Positions 16,115-23,223 of a DNA stretch of 48,664 nucleotides are shown here, piece after piece; positions within the stretch are counted from its first letter, which is position 1; each line of letters begins with the position of its first letter. The position numbers and the translations under genes are program-made. The stretch comes from an uncultured Bacteroidales bacterium (GTDB taxonomy: Bacteria > Bacteroidota > Bacteroidia > Bacteroidales > P3). The stretch spans positions 1-48,664 of the forward strand of contig ONQD01000024.1 in assembly GCA_900319865.1 (NCBI GenBank). The letters run 5' to 3'. The notes under the pieces were generated by a model. The model made no database searches, was not told the origin of the DNA, and worked only from the letters and a program-made list of their open reading frames with translations.

Positions 16115-16825
16115 CTAATGGGTGCATTCGAATTCCACAATGGCACATATCTCTTTGCCTACAGCCAGTGTCACTATGTATCCGTTTCCGATAACATGGA
16201 GGGTGGGGGACAGTATGTTGCCCAATTTGGCCGCCACCCGGTATTCCACCCTCAGTCCTTTGATTTCCGCCCCTTCGGGTATCAGTTCCATGGCCATGCG
16301 GATATAGTTGGCATTGTTCATGTGGCGGTTGTAGTCTATGTCGGCCCGCATCACCCGTACAGGGGTGCAAACTGTCCCCTCGTCGGCCGGAACCGCAATG
16401 CGGCGGTCCTTGTAGTTCATGGGCAGTTGGGGCTCTATTTTCAGCGTGGCGGCAACGCTGTCGTCCACCCTCTTCAGTTTTCCGGTACTCTTGTCGACAA
16501 ATGCCCCCATGCTCCATGTGCGGTAGCAGGGATTTCCCCGCTCATCGTATATGAAGGTGTTGCGGAATCCAAACATGGGTTTCATGTCATATACCGATGT
16601 GGTGACGGTAAGTTTCTCTTTGTAGGCAGGCACACGCACTATCTCCACTTGTCGTGAGGCAAGCAGTTGAGCCATATTCTCGCGCTCAAAATACTCGCGC
16701 ACTTCCGGTTGGCTGTCTATCCACATCTCCGAACAGTCCTGCATCATCTGCAGCGCGGAATACAGTTTCAATCGTCCTTCGCTGTCGCATGTGCTGGTGG
16801 TAACTTAATATTGTAGACTGTACAT
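16115..16825 (-). pseudogene. Acyl-ACP thioesterase with an in-frame TAA at codon 7
   Basis: The main open region (16115-16804) encodes a plant-FatA/FatB-like acyl-ACP thioesterase: LYSALQMMQDCSEMWIDSQP, then RTWSMGAFVDKSTGKL, and in the second hotdog domain DIDYNRHMNNANYI with the catalytic Asn/His. It would release free fatty acids from acyl-ACP. In the same frame an ATG at 16825 starts M-Y-S-L-Q-Y, then TAA (16807-16805), then VTTSTCDSEGRLKLYSALQ. The residues after the stop are the normal N-terminal strand of the family, so the stop appears to be a nonsense mutation (or base error). A TTG at 16771 could restart translation and give 218 residues, but would lack the first strand. It sits 28 bases downstream of the oxidoreductase gene ending at 16854. 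Confidence 0.75.
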
Positions 16826-16853
16826 GTGGCTGGGATTATGTTTTGTACGTGTT

Positions 16854-17471
16854 TTAGCGTATGAAATTGGTATACACCTTCTCCTCTTGTTCCGGCAGGC
16901 CGTTGCGGTCTCGCTCTGCGGCTATGGCACGCATCAGGAATGCCATGTTGCGGGCCACGATGCGCACGTTCTGCAGCCCTTCGGCATCTTCCATCACCTG
17001 TTCGGCGTCATTGCCGTGCACCATGTTCCAGTATCTTCCACTGGCTACAGGCATCTCCGAAATGGTGAAGTATTTGTTCAGTTGGTCGAAGGTGGCTGTT
17101 GTGCCTCCCCGTCGGGCGGAGCAGACGGCAGCGCCCACTTTCATCCGTTTGCTGAAAGGAGTACTGAAAAACAGACGGTCAAGGAAATTGGTCAATGTCC
17201 CGTTTGCCGAAGCATAGTATACCGGTGACCCTACCACCAACCCGTCTGCGGCTTCCAGTTTGGGCGCTATTTCATTCACCAGGTCGTCAAACACACAATG
17301 CCCCGTTTCCGAACAGCGCCCACAGGCTATGCAGCCTCTTATATCGCGGTTGCCCACGTGTATTATTTCGGTGTCGAAACCCTCTTTCTGCAGTGTGGTG
17401 GCCATCTCGTTCAAGGCTGTGAATGTGCAGCCTTTGGCATTGGGGCTACCATTTATCAATAGTACGTTCAT
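16854..17471 (-). CDS. Flavodoxin-fold NAD(P)H/FMN oxidoreductase with Cys cluster (205 aa)
   Basis: Begins MNVLLINGSPNAKGCTF, the FMN phosphate loop of the NADPH-dependent FMN reductase / iron-sulfur flavoprotein superfamily. The cysteine cluster C-x2-C-x2-C-x4-C lies at about residues 47-58 (CIACGRCSETGHC), and VVGSPVYYASANGTLTNFLDR gives the second flavin-contact region. A typical cytosolic two-electron reductase of quinones, nitro compounds or flavins; the substrate is unknown. It is close in layout to the paralogues at 8218-8751 and 17717-18373. The thioesterase gene follows after 28 bases, so they are probably co-transcribed. Confidence 0.88.
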   Translation of the reverse strand: MNVLLINGSPNAKGCTFTALNEMATTLQKEGFDTEIIHVGNRDIRGCIACGRCSETGHCVFDDLVNEIAPKLEAADGLVVGSPVYYASANGTLTNFLDRLFFSTPFSKRMKVGAAVCSARRGGTTATFDQLNKYFTISEMPVASGRYWNMVHGNDAEQVMEDAEGLQNVRIVARNMAFLMRAIAAERDRNGLPEQEEKVYTNFIR

Positions 17472-17497
17472 ATTGGTTGTCTCTATCTTATTTAAAC

Positions 17498-17529
17498 GCA
17501 GGACCGCCCTTTTTATTGTGCGGTCCTGC
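17498..17529 (-). terminator. Rho-independent terminator between two oxidoreductase genes
   Basis: Arms GCAGGACCGC (17498-17507) and GCGGTCCTGC (17520-17529) pair perfectly; the minus strand continues GTTTAAAT. It lies between the gene ending at 17717 and the gene starting at 17471, so the two may be separate transcripts. The 190 bases from 17530 to 17716 hold no supported gene. Confidence 0.7.
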
Positions 17530-17716
17530 CTCTGTTTTTTCTCTTTTTGCCGTTATCTGTTCTGTTCAGTCCACGTTCTTGATAAATATGACGGAATCGC
17601 AAAATGAGTTGTTGATGTTTTTTGACGCGCACCGCCCTATTCCTGTCAGCCTGCCCTGCCGCCTATGGCTCAGCATAGGCAGACGGTTTCTGCCGGTTGT
17701 GTTTTAGCTAAAGTCC

Positions 17717-18373
17717 CTACCGGCACTCTTCCACCAGCCGTTTGCCCAAGTTGTACGCTTGGTTCAGGTCGTCGGCAAAATGGGTGTCGTGCCATTGCTT
17801 TTTGTGGTCGCCGTTAATTCCTTCGGCGTCATATCGGCTATAATCGTTGAATTGCAACGTGTCGAACGAGTACATGATTTCCGTCGGGCCGAACATGCCC
17901 AGCTGTTTTGCGTTGGTGTCCATCAGTATGTCGTAGGCGTTGGCCTGGTAGACGGCCTCGTTGGGGCAGTTCATGGTGAAAATGGTGGCGGAGTGTTTGG
18001 GTTTCAGCACCACGGGGTGTCGGAAGTCGGCATAGTTCACTCCCGGGAATATCAACCGCTCCATAAAAGCGCGGAGCCCTGCCGTGGGATAGCCGCAGTA
18101 CACAGGCGAGCCGCACACCAGCACATCGGCCTCCACAGCCTTCTCCATGATGGGTTGTAGGTCGTCCTTGAACAAACACACGCCTTTCCTCCCACCTCTC
18201 ACCTTGCAGGCAAAACAGCTCATGCATCCCTTGTAGTTCATGCCCCGGTCGTAAAGGTTCACCATCTCGGTTTCGGCTCCGCCATCGCGTGCTCCCTCCA
18301 GGGCTTTCTGCAGCAGTTGTGCCGTGTTCCATTGCTTTCGGGGACTTCCGTTGATAAATAATGCTTTAATCAT
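17717..18373 (-). CDS. Flavodoxin-fold NAD(P)H-dependent oxidoreductase with Cys cluster (218 aa)
   Basis: FMN loop LFINGSPRKQWNTAQLL at the start, then a cysteine cluster C-x2-C-x2-C-x8-C (CMSCFACKVRGGRKGVC), and VCGSPVYCGYPTAGLRAFMER. Longer than the 177-aa paralogue because of a C-terminal extension (MYSFDTLQFNDYSRYDAEGI) that is common in the flavodoxin family proteins of gut bacteria. A cytosolic redox enzyme of unknown acceptor. It is preceded by the acetyltransferase gene (158 bases) on the same strand and may belong to the same transcript as 18531-19501. Confidence 0.87.
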   Translation of the reverse strand: MIKALFINGSPRKQWNTAQLLQKALEGARDGGAETEMVNLYDRGMNYKGCMSCFACKVRGGRKGVCLFKDDLQPIMEKAVEADVLVCGSPVYCGYPTAGLRAFMERLIFPGVNYADFRHPVVLKPKHSATIFTMNCPNEAVYQANAYDILMDTNAKQLGMFGPTEIMYSFDTLQFNDYSRYDAEGINGDHKKQWHDTHFADDLNQAYNLGKRLVEECR

Positions 18374-18530
18374 ATTACTTTTATGTCTTTTGTTTCTATG
18401 TGGATGTTATTGATGTTGTGTCTTATTCTGTATTGCCGCCGATGCTGTGAGTCTGGCCTCTGTGGTGGGGATGGAAAGGACTGTAATAACTGCTCCGTTC
18501 GCCCGAAACTGGGGCAGACAAGGGTGGGCA

Positions 18531-19070
18531 TTATTCGTGGATGGGTCTGACGATGCGAGCGGGGCTGCCGGCCACCACCATGTTGTCCGGCACGTCCTTG
18601 GTCACCACACTGCCGGCGGCCACTATGGCATTCTCGCCAATGGTTACTCCGGCCAGCACTTTCACATCCGCCCCAAGCCACGCATTGCGCTTTATCACGA
18701 TGGGTTTGGTGAGCAGAGAATGACGGGTTGCGGGGTTTTCGGGATGATACTCCGTGGCCAGCACACAGTGGGGACCTATAAACACCCCGTCCTCTATGGT
18801 GATGCCGCCCAGCGCCAGAAAGGTACAGCCGAAGTTCACAAAACTGTCGTCCCCGAATCGTGTGGTGCGGCCATAGTTTATGTTGAACGGAGTGAAGACC
18901 CGTACGGTGTCGGGCACCTTGCTTACAGTTATTTCACTCAGGTATTGGCGCACTTCGGCCTCGGTGTGGTATCCGGTGTTCATCTCGGCAACCAGACGCA
19001 TGGTGCGCTGCACTTCGGCATACATGTCGTCGCTGCCTACATAGTCTTTTCCAGTGGGTTTTGTTGTCAT
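18531..19070 (-). CDS. Sugar O-acetyltransferase, left-handed beta-helix (Maa/LacA-like), 179 aa
   Basis: N-terminal maltose-acetyltransferase-type segment (MYAEVQRTMRLVAEMNTGYH) followed by hexapeptide repeats: NFGCTFLALGGITIEDGVFI, GPHCVLATEYHPENPATR containing the catalytic His, and VKVLAGVTIGENAIVAAGSV. It ends with the usual VAGSPARIVRPI tail. Transfers acetyl from acetyl-CoA to a sugar or related hydroxyl in the cytoplasm; the true acceptor is not predictable. Its start codon overlaps the stop of the upstream cyclophilin-like gene by ATGA, showing translational coupling. In Bacteroidota and Firmicutes such acetyltransferases are often found with cyclophilin-like and flavodoxin genes. 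Confidence 0.9.
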   Translation of the reverse strand: MTTKPTGKDYVGSDDMYAEVQRTMRLVAEMNTGYHTEAEVRQYLSEITVSKVPDTVRVFTPFNINYGRTTRFGDDSFVNFGCTFLALGGITIEDGVFIGPHCVLATEYHPENPATRHSLLTKPIVIKRNAWLGADVKVLAGVTIGENAIVAAGSVVTKDVPDNMVVAGSPARIVRPIHE

Positions 19071-19501
19071 TGGGCTGTGAATTTTATGGTTATATTTCCT
19101 GTACCGAGCGTCTCTTTCAGCCGGGCGGGGTCGGTGATATGTCCGATGGGGGTGTAGCTGTAGCTGGTTTGAAACGTTTCGTAGAACACTACAATACAGT
19201 CCCGTCCATACAACATAATGTCGCCAGCATGGATGGTGCCCGGCTTTTGGCTGTCGGTGGTGAGCCTTTGGTTCAGGTTGCAGTATTTTTCGTTACCGTT
19301 CAGCTCCTGCATATTGAGCGAGAGGGGCAGCATGGCGGCAAATTCCTGTGCGGCCTTGGTGTTGCCCAATGTGGCCTCGAACGTTGTGCCCGACACGGTC
19401 AACACAATGTTTTTCACACTCGGGTCGGCCGGCGGCTTGTTTTCTTTCCCGCAGGCGGTGCAGGCCAGTGTGGCAAAAAGGAGAAGAGTGTATTTGTTCA
19501 T
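19067..19501 (-). CDS. Cyclophilin-like fold lipoprotein (144 aa)
   Basis: The ATG at 19501 gives a lipoprotein signal (MNKYTLLLFATLACTACGKE, lipidated Cys at 17). The mature part matches the Cyclophil_like2 type: NIVLTVSGTTFEATLGNTKA, MLPLSLNMQELNGNEKYCNL, HAGDIMLYGRDCIVVFYETF and GTGNITIKFTAQ. These small domains are related to cyclophilins but lack the catalytic arginine set, and their function is not established. The stop overlaps the acetyltransferase start (ATGA). Its own start overlaps the stop of a small repeat-containing open frame (19498-19731), also by ATGA. An in-frame ATG at 19552 lies inside the repeats and lacks signal character. Confidence 0.85.
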   Translation of the reverse strand: MNKYTLLLFATLACTACGKENKPPADPSVKNIVLTVSGTTFEATLGNTKAAQEFAAMLPLSLNMQELNGNEKYCNLNQRLTTDSQKPGTIHAGDIMLYGRDCIVVFYETFQTSYSYTPIGHITDPARLKETLGTGNITIKFTAQ

Positions 19502-19731
19502 AATCGACTTGTTTCTAAAATGTTTCTGTTTGTATATAGGTTTGTTTCCCAAATGTAAATGCCCGTATGTGGTTTAGTTCCCCCAATGTATCTGCCCGTA
19601 TGTGGTTTAGTTGCCCCAGTGTATCTGCCCTTATTTGGGTTCGTTTCCAAATTGTATCTGCCAGTATATGGGTTCGCTTCCCAATGGTATTCGCCCTTGG
19701 TTGTTTCTCCCGCCCCAACGCCTCTCTTCAT
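19498..19731 (-). CDS. Small ORF of 11-residue repeats, ATGA-coupled to the cyclophilin-like gene (77 aa)
   Basis: From an ATG at 19731 the frame encodes MKRGVGAG, then six 11-residue units, then SRL. Units resemble NPYTGRYNLET, NPNKGRYTGAT, KPHTGRYIGGT and KPHTGIYIWET. The units come from 33-bp tandem DNA repeats, which keep the frame open. A promoter box lies 65 bases upstream (19796-19803), and the ATG is the first one downstream of it. The stop TGA at 19500-19498 overlaps the ATG of the lipoprotein gene as ATGA. This suggests a translated leader, but a minisatellite with a chance open frame is possible because 33-bp units contain whole codons. No known family recognised. Confidence 0.4.
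   Translation of the reverse strand: MKRGVGAGETTKGEYHWEANPYTGRYNLETNPNKGRYTGATKPHTGRYIGGTKPHTGIYIWETNLYTNRNILETSRL
19511..19708. repeat. 33-bp tandem repeat, six units
   Basis: Units start at 19511, 19544, 19577, 19610, 19643 and 19676, exactly 33 bp apart. The two central units (19577-19609 and 19610-19642) are most alike; the outer ones are more diverged. The core is GTTnCCCCAnTGTATCTGCC on the plus strand. Confidence 0.9.
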
Positions 19732-19795
19732 AACCGGGTTGTTTTCAAATTGTAGCAATCCGCAGTTATATCCAGTTTCTGCCTGCAAAGATAAC

Positions 19796-19803
19796 AATAA
19801 AAA
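19796..19803 (-). promoter_or_regulatory. -7 promoter box upstream of the repeat ORF and cyclophilin-like operon
   Basis: On the minus strand TATCTTTG (19803-19796) fits TAnnTTTG. Transcription would start near 19789 and run through the 33-bp repeats into the lipoprotein, acetyltransferase and possibly further genes. Confidence 0.55.
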
Positions 19804-20169
19804 TTCAATCAGTATATTTTGTATGTTTCTTCCTGCCTCAAAAAATATCCACACAATCTTTCATTTTGCTCATTTCCAGCCAAAAACACCATTATTGATG
19901 TCATCCTTTCCTGTCATAATGCCGTTATTTCTATAAATAAATCCAACCCCAATGCACATCCATTTTTCATTGCTCCGGATTAATTTCATTTCCAACCCCC
20001 GTCCGTTCTCACTCCCTTTGACCTGCCGTCCGCTTCAATTGTCGATTCGTTAATCCACAACTATTAAAAAATGACTTAGAAAGTTGTTCGCTACCGTCAG
20101 GGTGAATAAGAGCTTATGAGAAGCTTACTTAGGGGTGAAGAGTAAGCGAAGCGGGAAGGGAGGAGGGGG
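19804..20169. other. Gene-free intergenic region
   Basis: About 366 bases, AT-rich to 20060, without a supported gene. It contains one copy of the 53-bp dispersed element (20101-20153). Nothing else is recognised. Confidence 0.6.
20101..20153 (+). repeat. 53-bp dispersed intergenic element, copy A
   Basis: Begins GGTGAATAAGAGCTTATGAG and ends AGTAAGCGAAGCG. Related copies of equal length lie at 28921-28973 (minus orientation) and 45947-45999. By eye about 38 of 53 positions match copy C and 37 of 53 match copy B, best at both ends. Confidence 0.65.
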
Positions 20170-20775
20170 TTACTGCAACAGACGGCCATAGTCATTCCAC
20201 TCGCCGTAGAGGTGGCCGTGACTGGTTGCTTCAATGAGATGCTCGAGCATGGAGGTATAGGTGTTGGGGTCACGGTGTTTGAAGAAGGCCACATTGTAGG
20301 CGCGGATGCGTTGGTAGAGAGGCGGGAATTGGCGGAAACGCGACCATACATGGTGCTTTTTCATGGCGGCTTCGATGTCGGGGTCGACTTTGAAGCTGCG
20401 AGGTCCCATGGGCGGCAGCACCTTCCGGCCGGCATCGGTCATCAGCCCCAGCCTTTCCAGCCGGCGGACCCGCTCTTTGTTCAGTTCGGTCCAGGGACTT
20501 TGTTTCTTGCGGGGTGTGAAACGTTGCATGCGAACGCCGTTCACAAGTGTGGACACGCTGTCAATCCATCCGAAACAAAGGGCCTCTTCCACCGCGTCGA
20601 GATACCAGAAGTGTTTGTCGTCGGTGGGGCGGCCGCGTTTCACTACCACCCAACATTCCGGCTGGCTGGCGTGGTTGGCTGAAAGCCATTGGCGGAACTG
20701 GCTGCGGTTGGTTGTGCCCAATATGTTGTGTCGGTCGGTGGTGGGGGTATCTTGTATTTCGGGTGTGGGGTTCAT
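20170..20775 (-). CDS. YdeI/OmpD-associated family protein (201 aa)
   Basis: Recognisable features of the YdeI/OmpD-associated family: RSQFRQWLSANHASQPECWV at the N-terminus, YLDAVEEALCFGWIDSVSTL in the core with the conserved CFGWIDS, then RFTPRKKQSPWTELNKERV and a C-terminal MKKHHVWSRFRQFPPLYQRI segment. The open frame reaches 20937, but the start at 20775 (MNPTPEIQ) fits the family length and the first 54 residues have no family character. Members have been linked to bacteriocin or peptide resistance, but the mechanism is unclear. It is a stand-alone minus-strand gene, divergent from the hydrolase gene at 21055. Confidence 0.85.
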   Translation of the reverse strand: MNPTPEIQDTPTTDRHNILGTTNRSQFRQWLSANHASQPECWVVVKRGRPTDDKHFWYLDAVEEALCFGWIDSVSTLVNGVRMQRFTPRKKQSPWTELNKERVRRLERLGLMTDAGRKVLPPMGPRSFKVDPDIEAAMKKHHVWSRFRQFPPLYQRIRAYNVAFFKHRDPNTYTSMLEHLIEATSHGHLYGEWNDYGRLLQ

Positions 20776-20912
20776 GTGGATTATTGTTTTGTGTGTAAGG
20801 TGTGGCGGCAGCATGGCGGGGTTTGTGTGAGGCAGATGTTTGCGGTTTGTGTGTTGGCAGTTAGTGAGATATGTGCCATTAGTTGGGGCGGGATGGGACC
20901 GTTGCCAATGTG

Positions 20913-20920
20913 CAAAGATA
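20913..20920 (-). promoter_or_regulatory. -7 promoter box for the YdeI-like gene
   Basis: Minus-strand TATCTTTG (20920-20913) fits TAnnTTTG, leaving a leader of about 130 bases to the start at 20775. No clear TTTG box upstream. Confidence 0.5.
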
Positions 20921-20998
20921 CAAATAAAAATTGACACTCGATGAGGGGTGGACGGATAGTGGATTCGTTATTTTTTTTCTTAATAATATGGACTGGAG

Positions 20999-21028
20999 TT
21001 TGTGTTTTGCGGATTTTTGTTATCTTTG
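20999..21028 (+). promoter_or_regulatory. Bacteroidota promoter for the hydrolase-flavodoxin operon
   Basis: TTTG at 20999-21002 and TATCTTTG at 21021-21028 are separated by 18 bases, close to consensus. The box lies 27 bases before the ATG at 21055, which implies that the upstream in-frame ATG at 20941 is not used. Confidence 0.75.
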
Positions 21029-21054
21029 CAGTTGGAATAATGGTATTTTTAAGT

Positions 21055-22152
21055 ATGGATAAAGTGTTGAAAAATATTTTATTAGTGGCTGTTGTGGCTG
21101 CTATGGCAACGGGTTGTTGCAACAAGGAAATAGATAAAAAACAGAATAATATGGAACTACAATTGACACAGGAGTGGGATAAGGTGTTCCCACAGAGCAA
21201 CATGGTGGATCACCGCAAGGTGACGTTCCGCAACCGCTACGGCATCACTCTGGCGGCCGACATGTACACGCCTAAGAAGTATGAGGGTAAGTTGGCGGCC
21301 ATTGCAGTGAGCGGACCTTTCGGTGCCGTGAAGGAGCAGTCGTCGGGCCTATATGCCCAGCACATGGCCGAGCGCGGTTTCCTGGCATTGGCTTTCGACC
21401 CTTCGTATACGGGCGAGAGTGGCGGAGAACCCCGCCGTACTGCCAGCCCCGACATCAACACCGAGGATTTTCTTGCCGCAGTTGATTTTCTGAGTGTGCA
21501 GGACAATGTGGACCCCGAGCGGATTGGCATCATTGGCATTTGCGGTTTCGGCGGTATGGCGGTGAACGCTGCCGCTCTCGACCCCCGCATCAAGGCCACT
21601 GTTGCCAGTACGATGTACGATATGAGCAAGATAGCTGCGGAGGGCTATTTTGGAAGTACGGACAATGCCGCCGCCCGTCAGGAGCAGCGTAAGGCTTTGG
21701 CCAAGGCCCGCACCGAGATTGCCCGCACGGGCGATTATGGCCGTCAGGGTGGGGTGGTAGACCCGCTGCCGGACGACGCTCCGTGGTTTGTAAAGGACTA
21801 TCATGCTTATTATAAGTGTCCCCGTGGCTATCATGAGCGTAGCGGCAACAGCACCGACGGCTGGAATCTGATTGGCACACAGTCGTTTCTCAACCAGCCG
21901 CTGTTGGCCTGGGCCGCAGAGATAGAGACTCCGGTGTTGCTGGTGCACGGCGAGAAGGCGCACAGCCGCTATTTTAGCGAATATGCTTTCGAGAAGATGA
22001 CTGGCGTGAATCCTCAAGGCAAGAGTACTACGGTGGGTAACAAGGAGATAATGATTGTTCCAGGAGCTACACACGTGGACCTTTATGATGATGTGGCAGG
22101 TGTTATCCCCTACGACAAGATAGAAGAGTTTTTCCGTTCAAATCTAAAATAA
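21055..22152 (+). CDS. Alpha/beta-hydrolase lipoprotein (365 aa)
   Basis: The ATG at 21055 gives a lipoprotein signal (LLVAVVAAMATGCC, Cys near residue 19-20) and lies just after a good promoter. The catalytic domain is an alpha/beta hydrolase of the dienelactone-hydrolase or acetyl-xylan-esterase type: RYGITLAADMYTPKKYEGKL, AFDPSYTGESGGEPRR, then GIIGICGFGGMAVNAAALDP, where the nucleophile position of the usual G-x-S-x-G reads G-I-C-G-F-G-G. Cys in place of Ser is known in dienelactone hydrolases. The Asp/His pair would be in ETPVLLVHGEKAH and GATHVDLYDD. The substrate is unknown. It is followed 3 bases later by a flavodoxin lipoprotein gene. Confidence 0.83.
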   Translation: MDKVLKNILLVAVVAAMATGCCNKEIDKKQNNMELQLTQEWDKVFPQSNMVDHRKVTFRNRYGITLAADMYTPKKYEGKLAAIAVSGPFGAVKEQSSGLYAQHMAERGFLALAFDPSYTGESGGEPRRTASPDINTEDFLAAVDFLSVQDNVDPERIGIIGICGFGGMAVNAAALDPRIKATVASTMYDMSKIAAEGYFGSTDNAAARQEQRKALAKARTEIARTGDYGRQGGVVDPLPDDAPWFVKDYHAYYKCPRGYHERSGNSTDGWNLIGTQSFLNQPLLAWAAEIETPVLLVHGEKAHSRYFSEYAFEKMTGVNPQGKSTTVGNKEIMIVPGATHVDLYDDVAGVIPYDKIEEFFRSNLK

Positions 22153-22155
22153 ACC

Positions 22156-22698
22156 ATGAAACATTTTACAACGTTCCTGTGCGCCACCGCATTGCTATTC
22201 GGTATGTCGGCTTGCGCCCAAAATAATCAAAGTGACAGTAATTCATCGAATAAGGAGACCCCGAAAATGAAGAAAACACTTGTAGCTTATTTCTCGGCAA
22301 CAGGCACCACCAAGGCTGCAGCCGAGCGTCTGGCTAAAGAGAAGAATGCCGACCTTTTTGAAATTGTTCCCGCTCAGCCTTACACTTCGGCCGACCTCGA
22401 CTGGACCAATAAGCAGTCGCGTTCCTCGGTAGAGATGAAGGACAAGAGCTCCCGTCCCGCCATTGCCGCCACCTGCGACAAGATGGCCGACTACGACACT
22501 GTGTGGATTGGATTCCCCGTGTGGTGGTACACAGCTCCCACAATTATCAATACTTTCATCGAGGCACACGACTTGGCTGGCAAGACGCTCTGTGTGTTTG
22601 CCACCAGCGGTGGAAGTAATGTGAACGGCTCTGCCGCCGACCTCAAGAAGGCTTATCCACAGTACTCGTGGGGTGAGAGCCGACTGATGAACAGATAG
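22156..22698 (+). CDS. Flavodoxin with a lipoprotein signal peptide (180 aa)
   Basis: The N-terminus is a lipoprotein signal (LLFGMSACAQ, Cys at about 20) followed by a Ser/Asn/Lys linker. The flavodoxin domain begins at MKKTLVAYFSATGTTKAAAE with the FMN phosphate loop SATGTTK. The aromatic loops follow (AQPYTSADLDWTN; IGFPVWWYTAPTIINTFIE), and the domain closes with CVFATSGGSNVNGSAADLKK. As in the gene at 10226-10855, an internal ATG lies exactly where a cytosolic flavodoxin would start. The domain ends soon after this, so it is a short flavodoxin, complete to the final strand and helix apart from a slightly short end. It forms an operon with the hydrolase (3-base gap). Confidence 0.85.
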   Translation: MKHFTTFLCATALLFGMSACAQNNQSDSNSSNKETPKMKKTLVAYFSATGTTKAAAERLAKEKNADLFEIVPAQPYTSADLDWTNKQSRSSVEMKDKSSRPAIAATCDKMADYDTVWIGFPVWWYTAPTIINTFIEAHDLAGKTLCVFATSGGSNVNGSAADLKKAYPQYSWGESRLMNR

Positions 22699-22744
22699 GC
22701 CGGGACATCGTTCCTGCGGTCTGCCGGGTGGCGGACTGATGGGA

Positions 22745-22781
22745 AAGGCCGGAGACGCAATGGTGTTGCGACTCCGGCCTT
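22745..22781. terminator. Bidirectional terminator after the flavodoxin operon
   Basis: Arms AAGGCCGGAG (22745-22754) and CTCCGGCCTT (22772-22781) pair, with an inner CGCAA/TTGCG stem, followed by TTTGG on the plus strand and T-rich on the other. It lies between the convergent flavodoxin and PspC genes. The rest of 22699-22964 has no supported gene. Confidence 0.8.
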
Positions 22782-22964
22782 TTGGTTGTTCCTGTTTGCC
22801 GAAAGCTCAGAACGACGGGGTGTGAGTATACATGGGATGCAGGGATTGAAAGCTAATGCCATCCGAAAGTAGGCCGCGATTGGCAACTTTGGTTGGCGGC
22901 ACTGGGCAATACTCCTGCCCCAATCCATAGGACGGACCCCGATGGCGTTTGGGCGGGATGGCTG

Positions 22965-23171
22965 TTATTGGTGCAGGCGGTTGTCCTCGGGGGCGGCAAT
23001 CCACACGATGAGGTAGGCCCAGAAACCAAGGCTTCCGCACAGCAAGGCAATCAGAAATAGAATTCTGACCACGGTGACATCGACATTCAGGTATTTTGCT
23101 ATTCCTCCGCAAACACCGGCAATGCGGCGTTCGGTGGTGCTGCGAGTTAGTTTGCGAACATTGTCTTCCAT
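22965..23171 (-). CDS. PspC-domain inner-membrane protein (68 aa)
   Basis: A complete small PspC domain: RKLTRSTTERRIAGVCGGIA at the start, KYLNVDVTVVRILFLIALLC with the membrane helix, and WAYLIVWIAAPEDN at the end. PspC proteins sense membrane stress; stand-alone copies of this size are common in Bacteroidota and are probably integral to the inner membrane. The start is set by the conserved KLxR...GVCGG distance. The next minus-strand gene upstream ends at 23224, only 52 bases away. Confidence 0.92.
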   Translation of the reverse strand: MEDNVRKLTRSTTERRIAGVCGGIAKYLNVDVTVVRILFLIALLCGSLGFWAYLIVWIAAPEDNRLHQ

Positions 23172-23223
23172 AATATGTCTACTTTTTTGTTTATATTGTT
23201 TATTGATTTGTATAGGCTAACAG

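Noticed and set aside
16805-16807. Stop-codon recoding (TAA as sense) in the thioesterase gene
   Set aside because: TAA terminates many intact genes in the window (for example yebC), so a general reassignment is excluded and no recoding signal is visible.
17589-17708. Short plus-strand frame (MTESQNELLMFFDAHRPIPV...)
   Set aside because: About 39 codons, no promoter, no family and no partner; cannot be told from chance.
20941-21054. Earlier ATG start (20941) for the alpha/beta hydrolase
   Set aside because: It lies upstream of the promoter boxes at 20999-21028, and the start at 21055 gives a clean lipoprotein signal.
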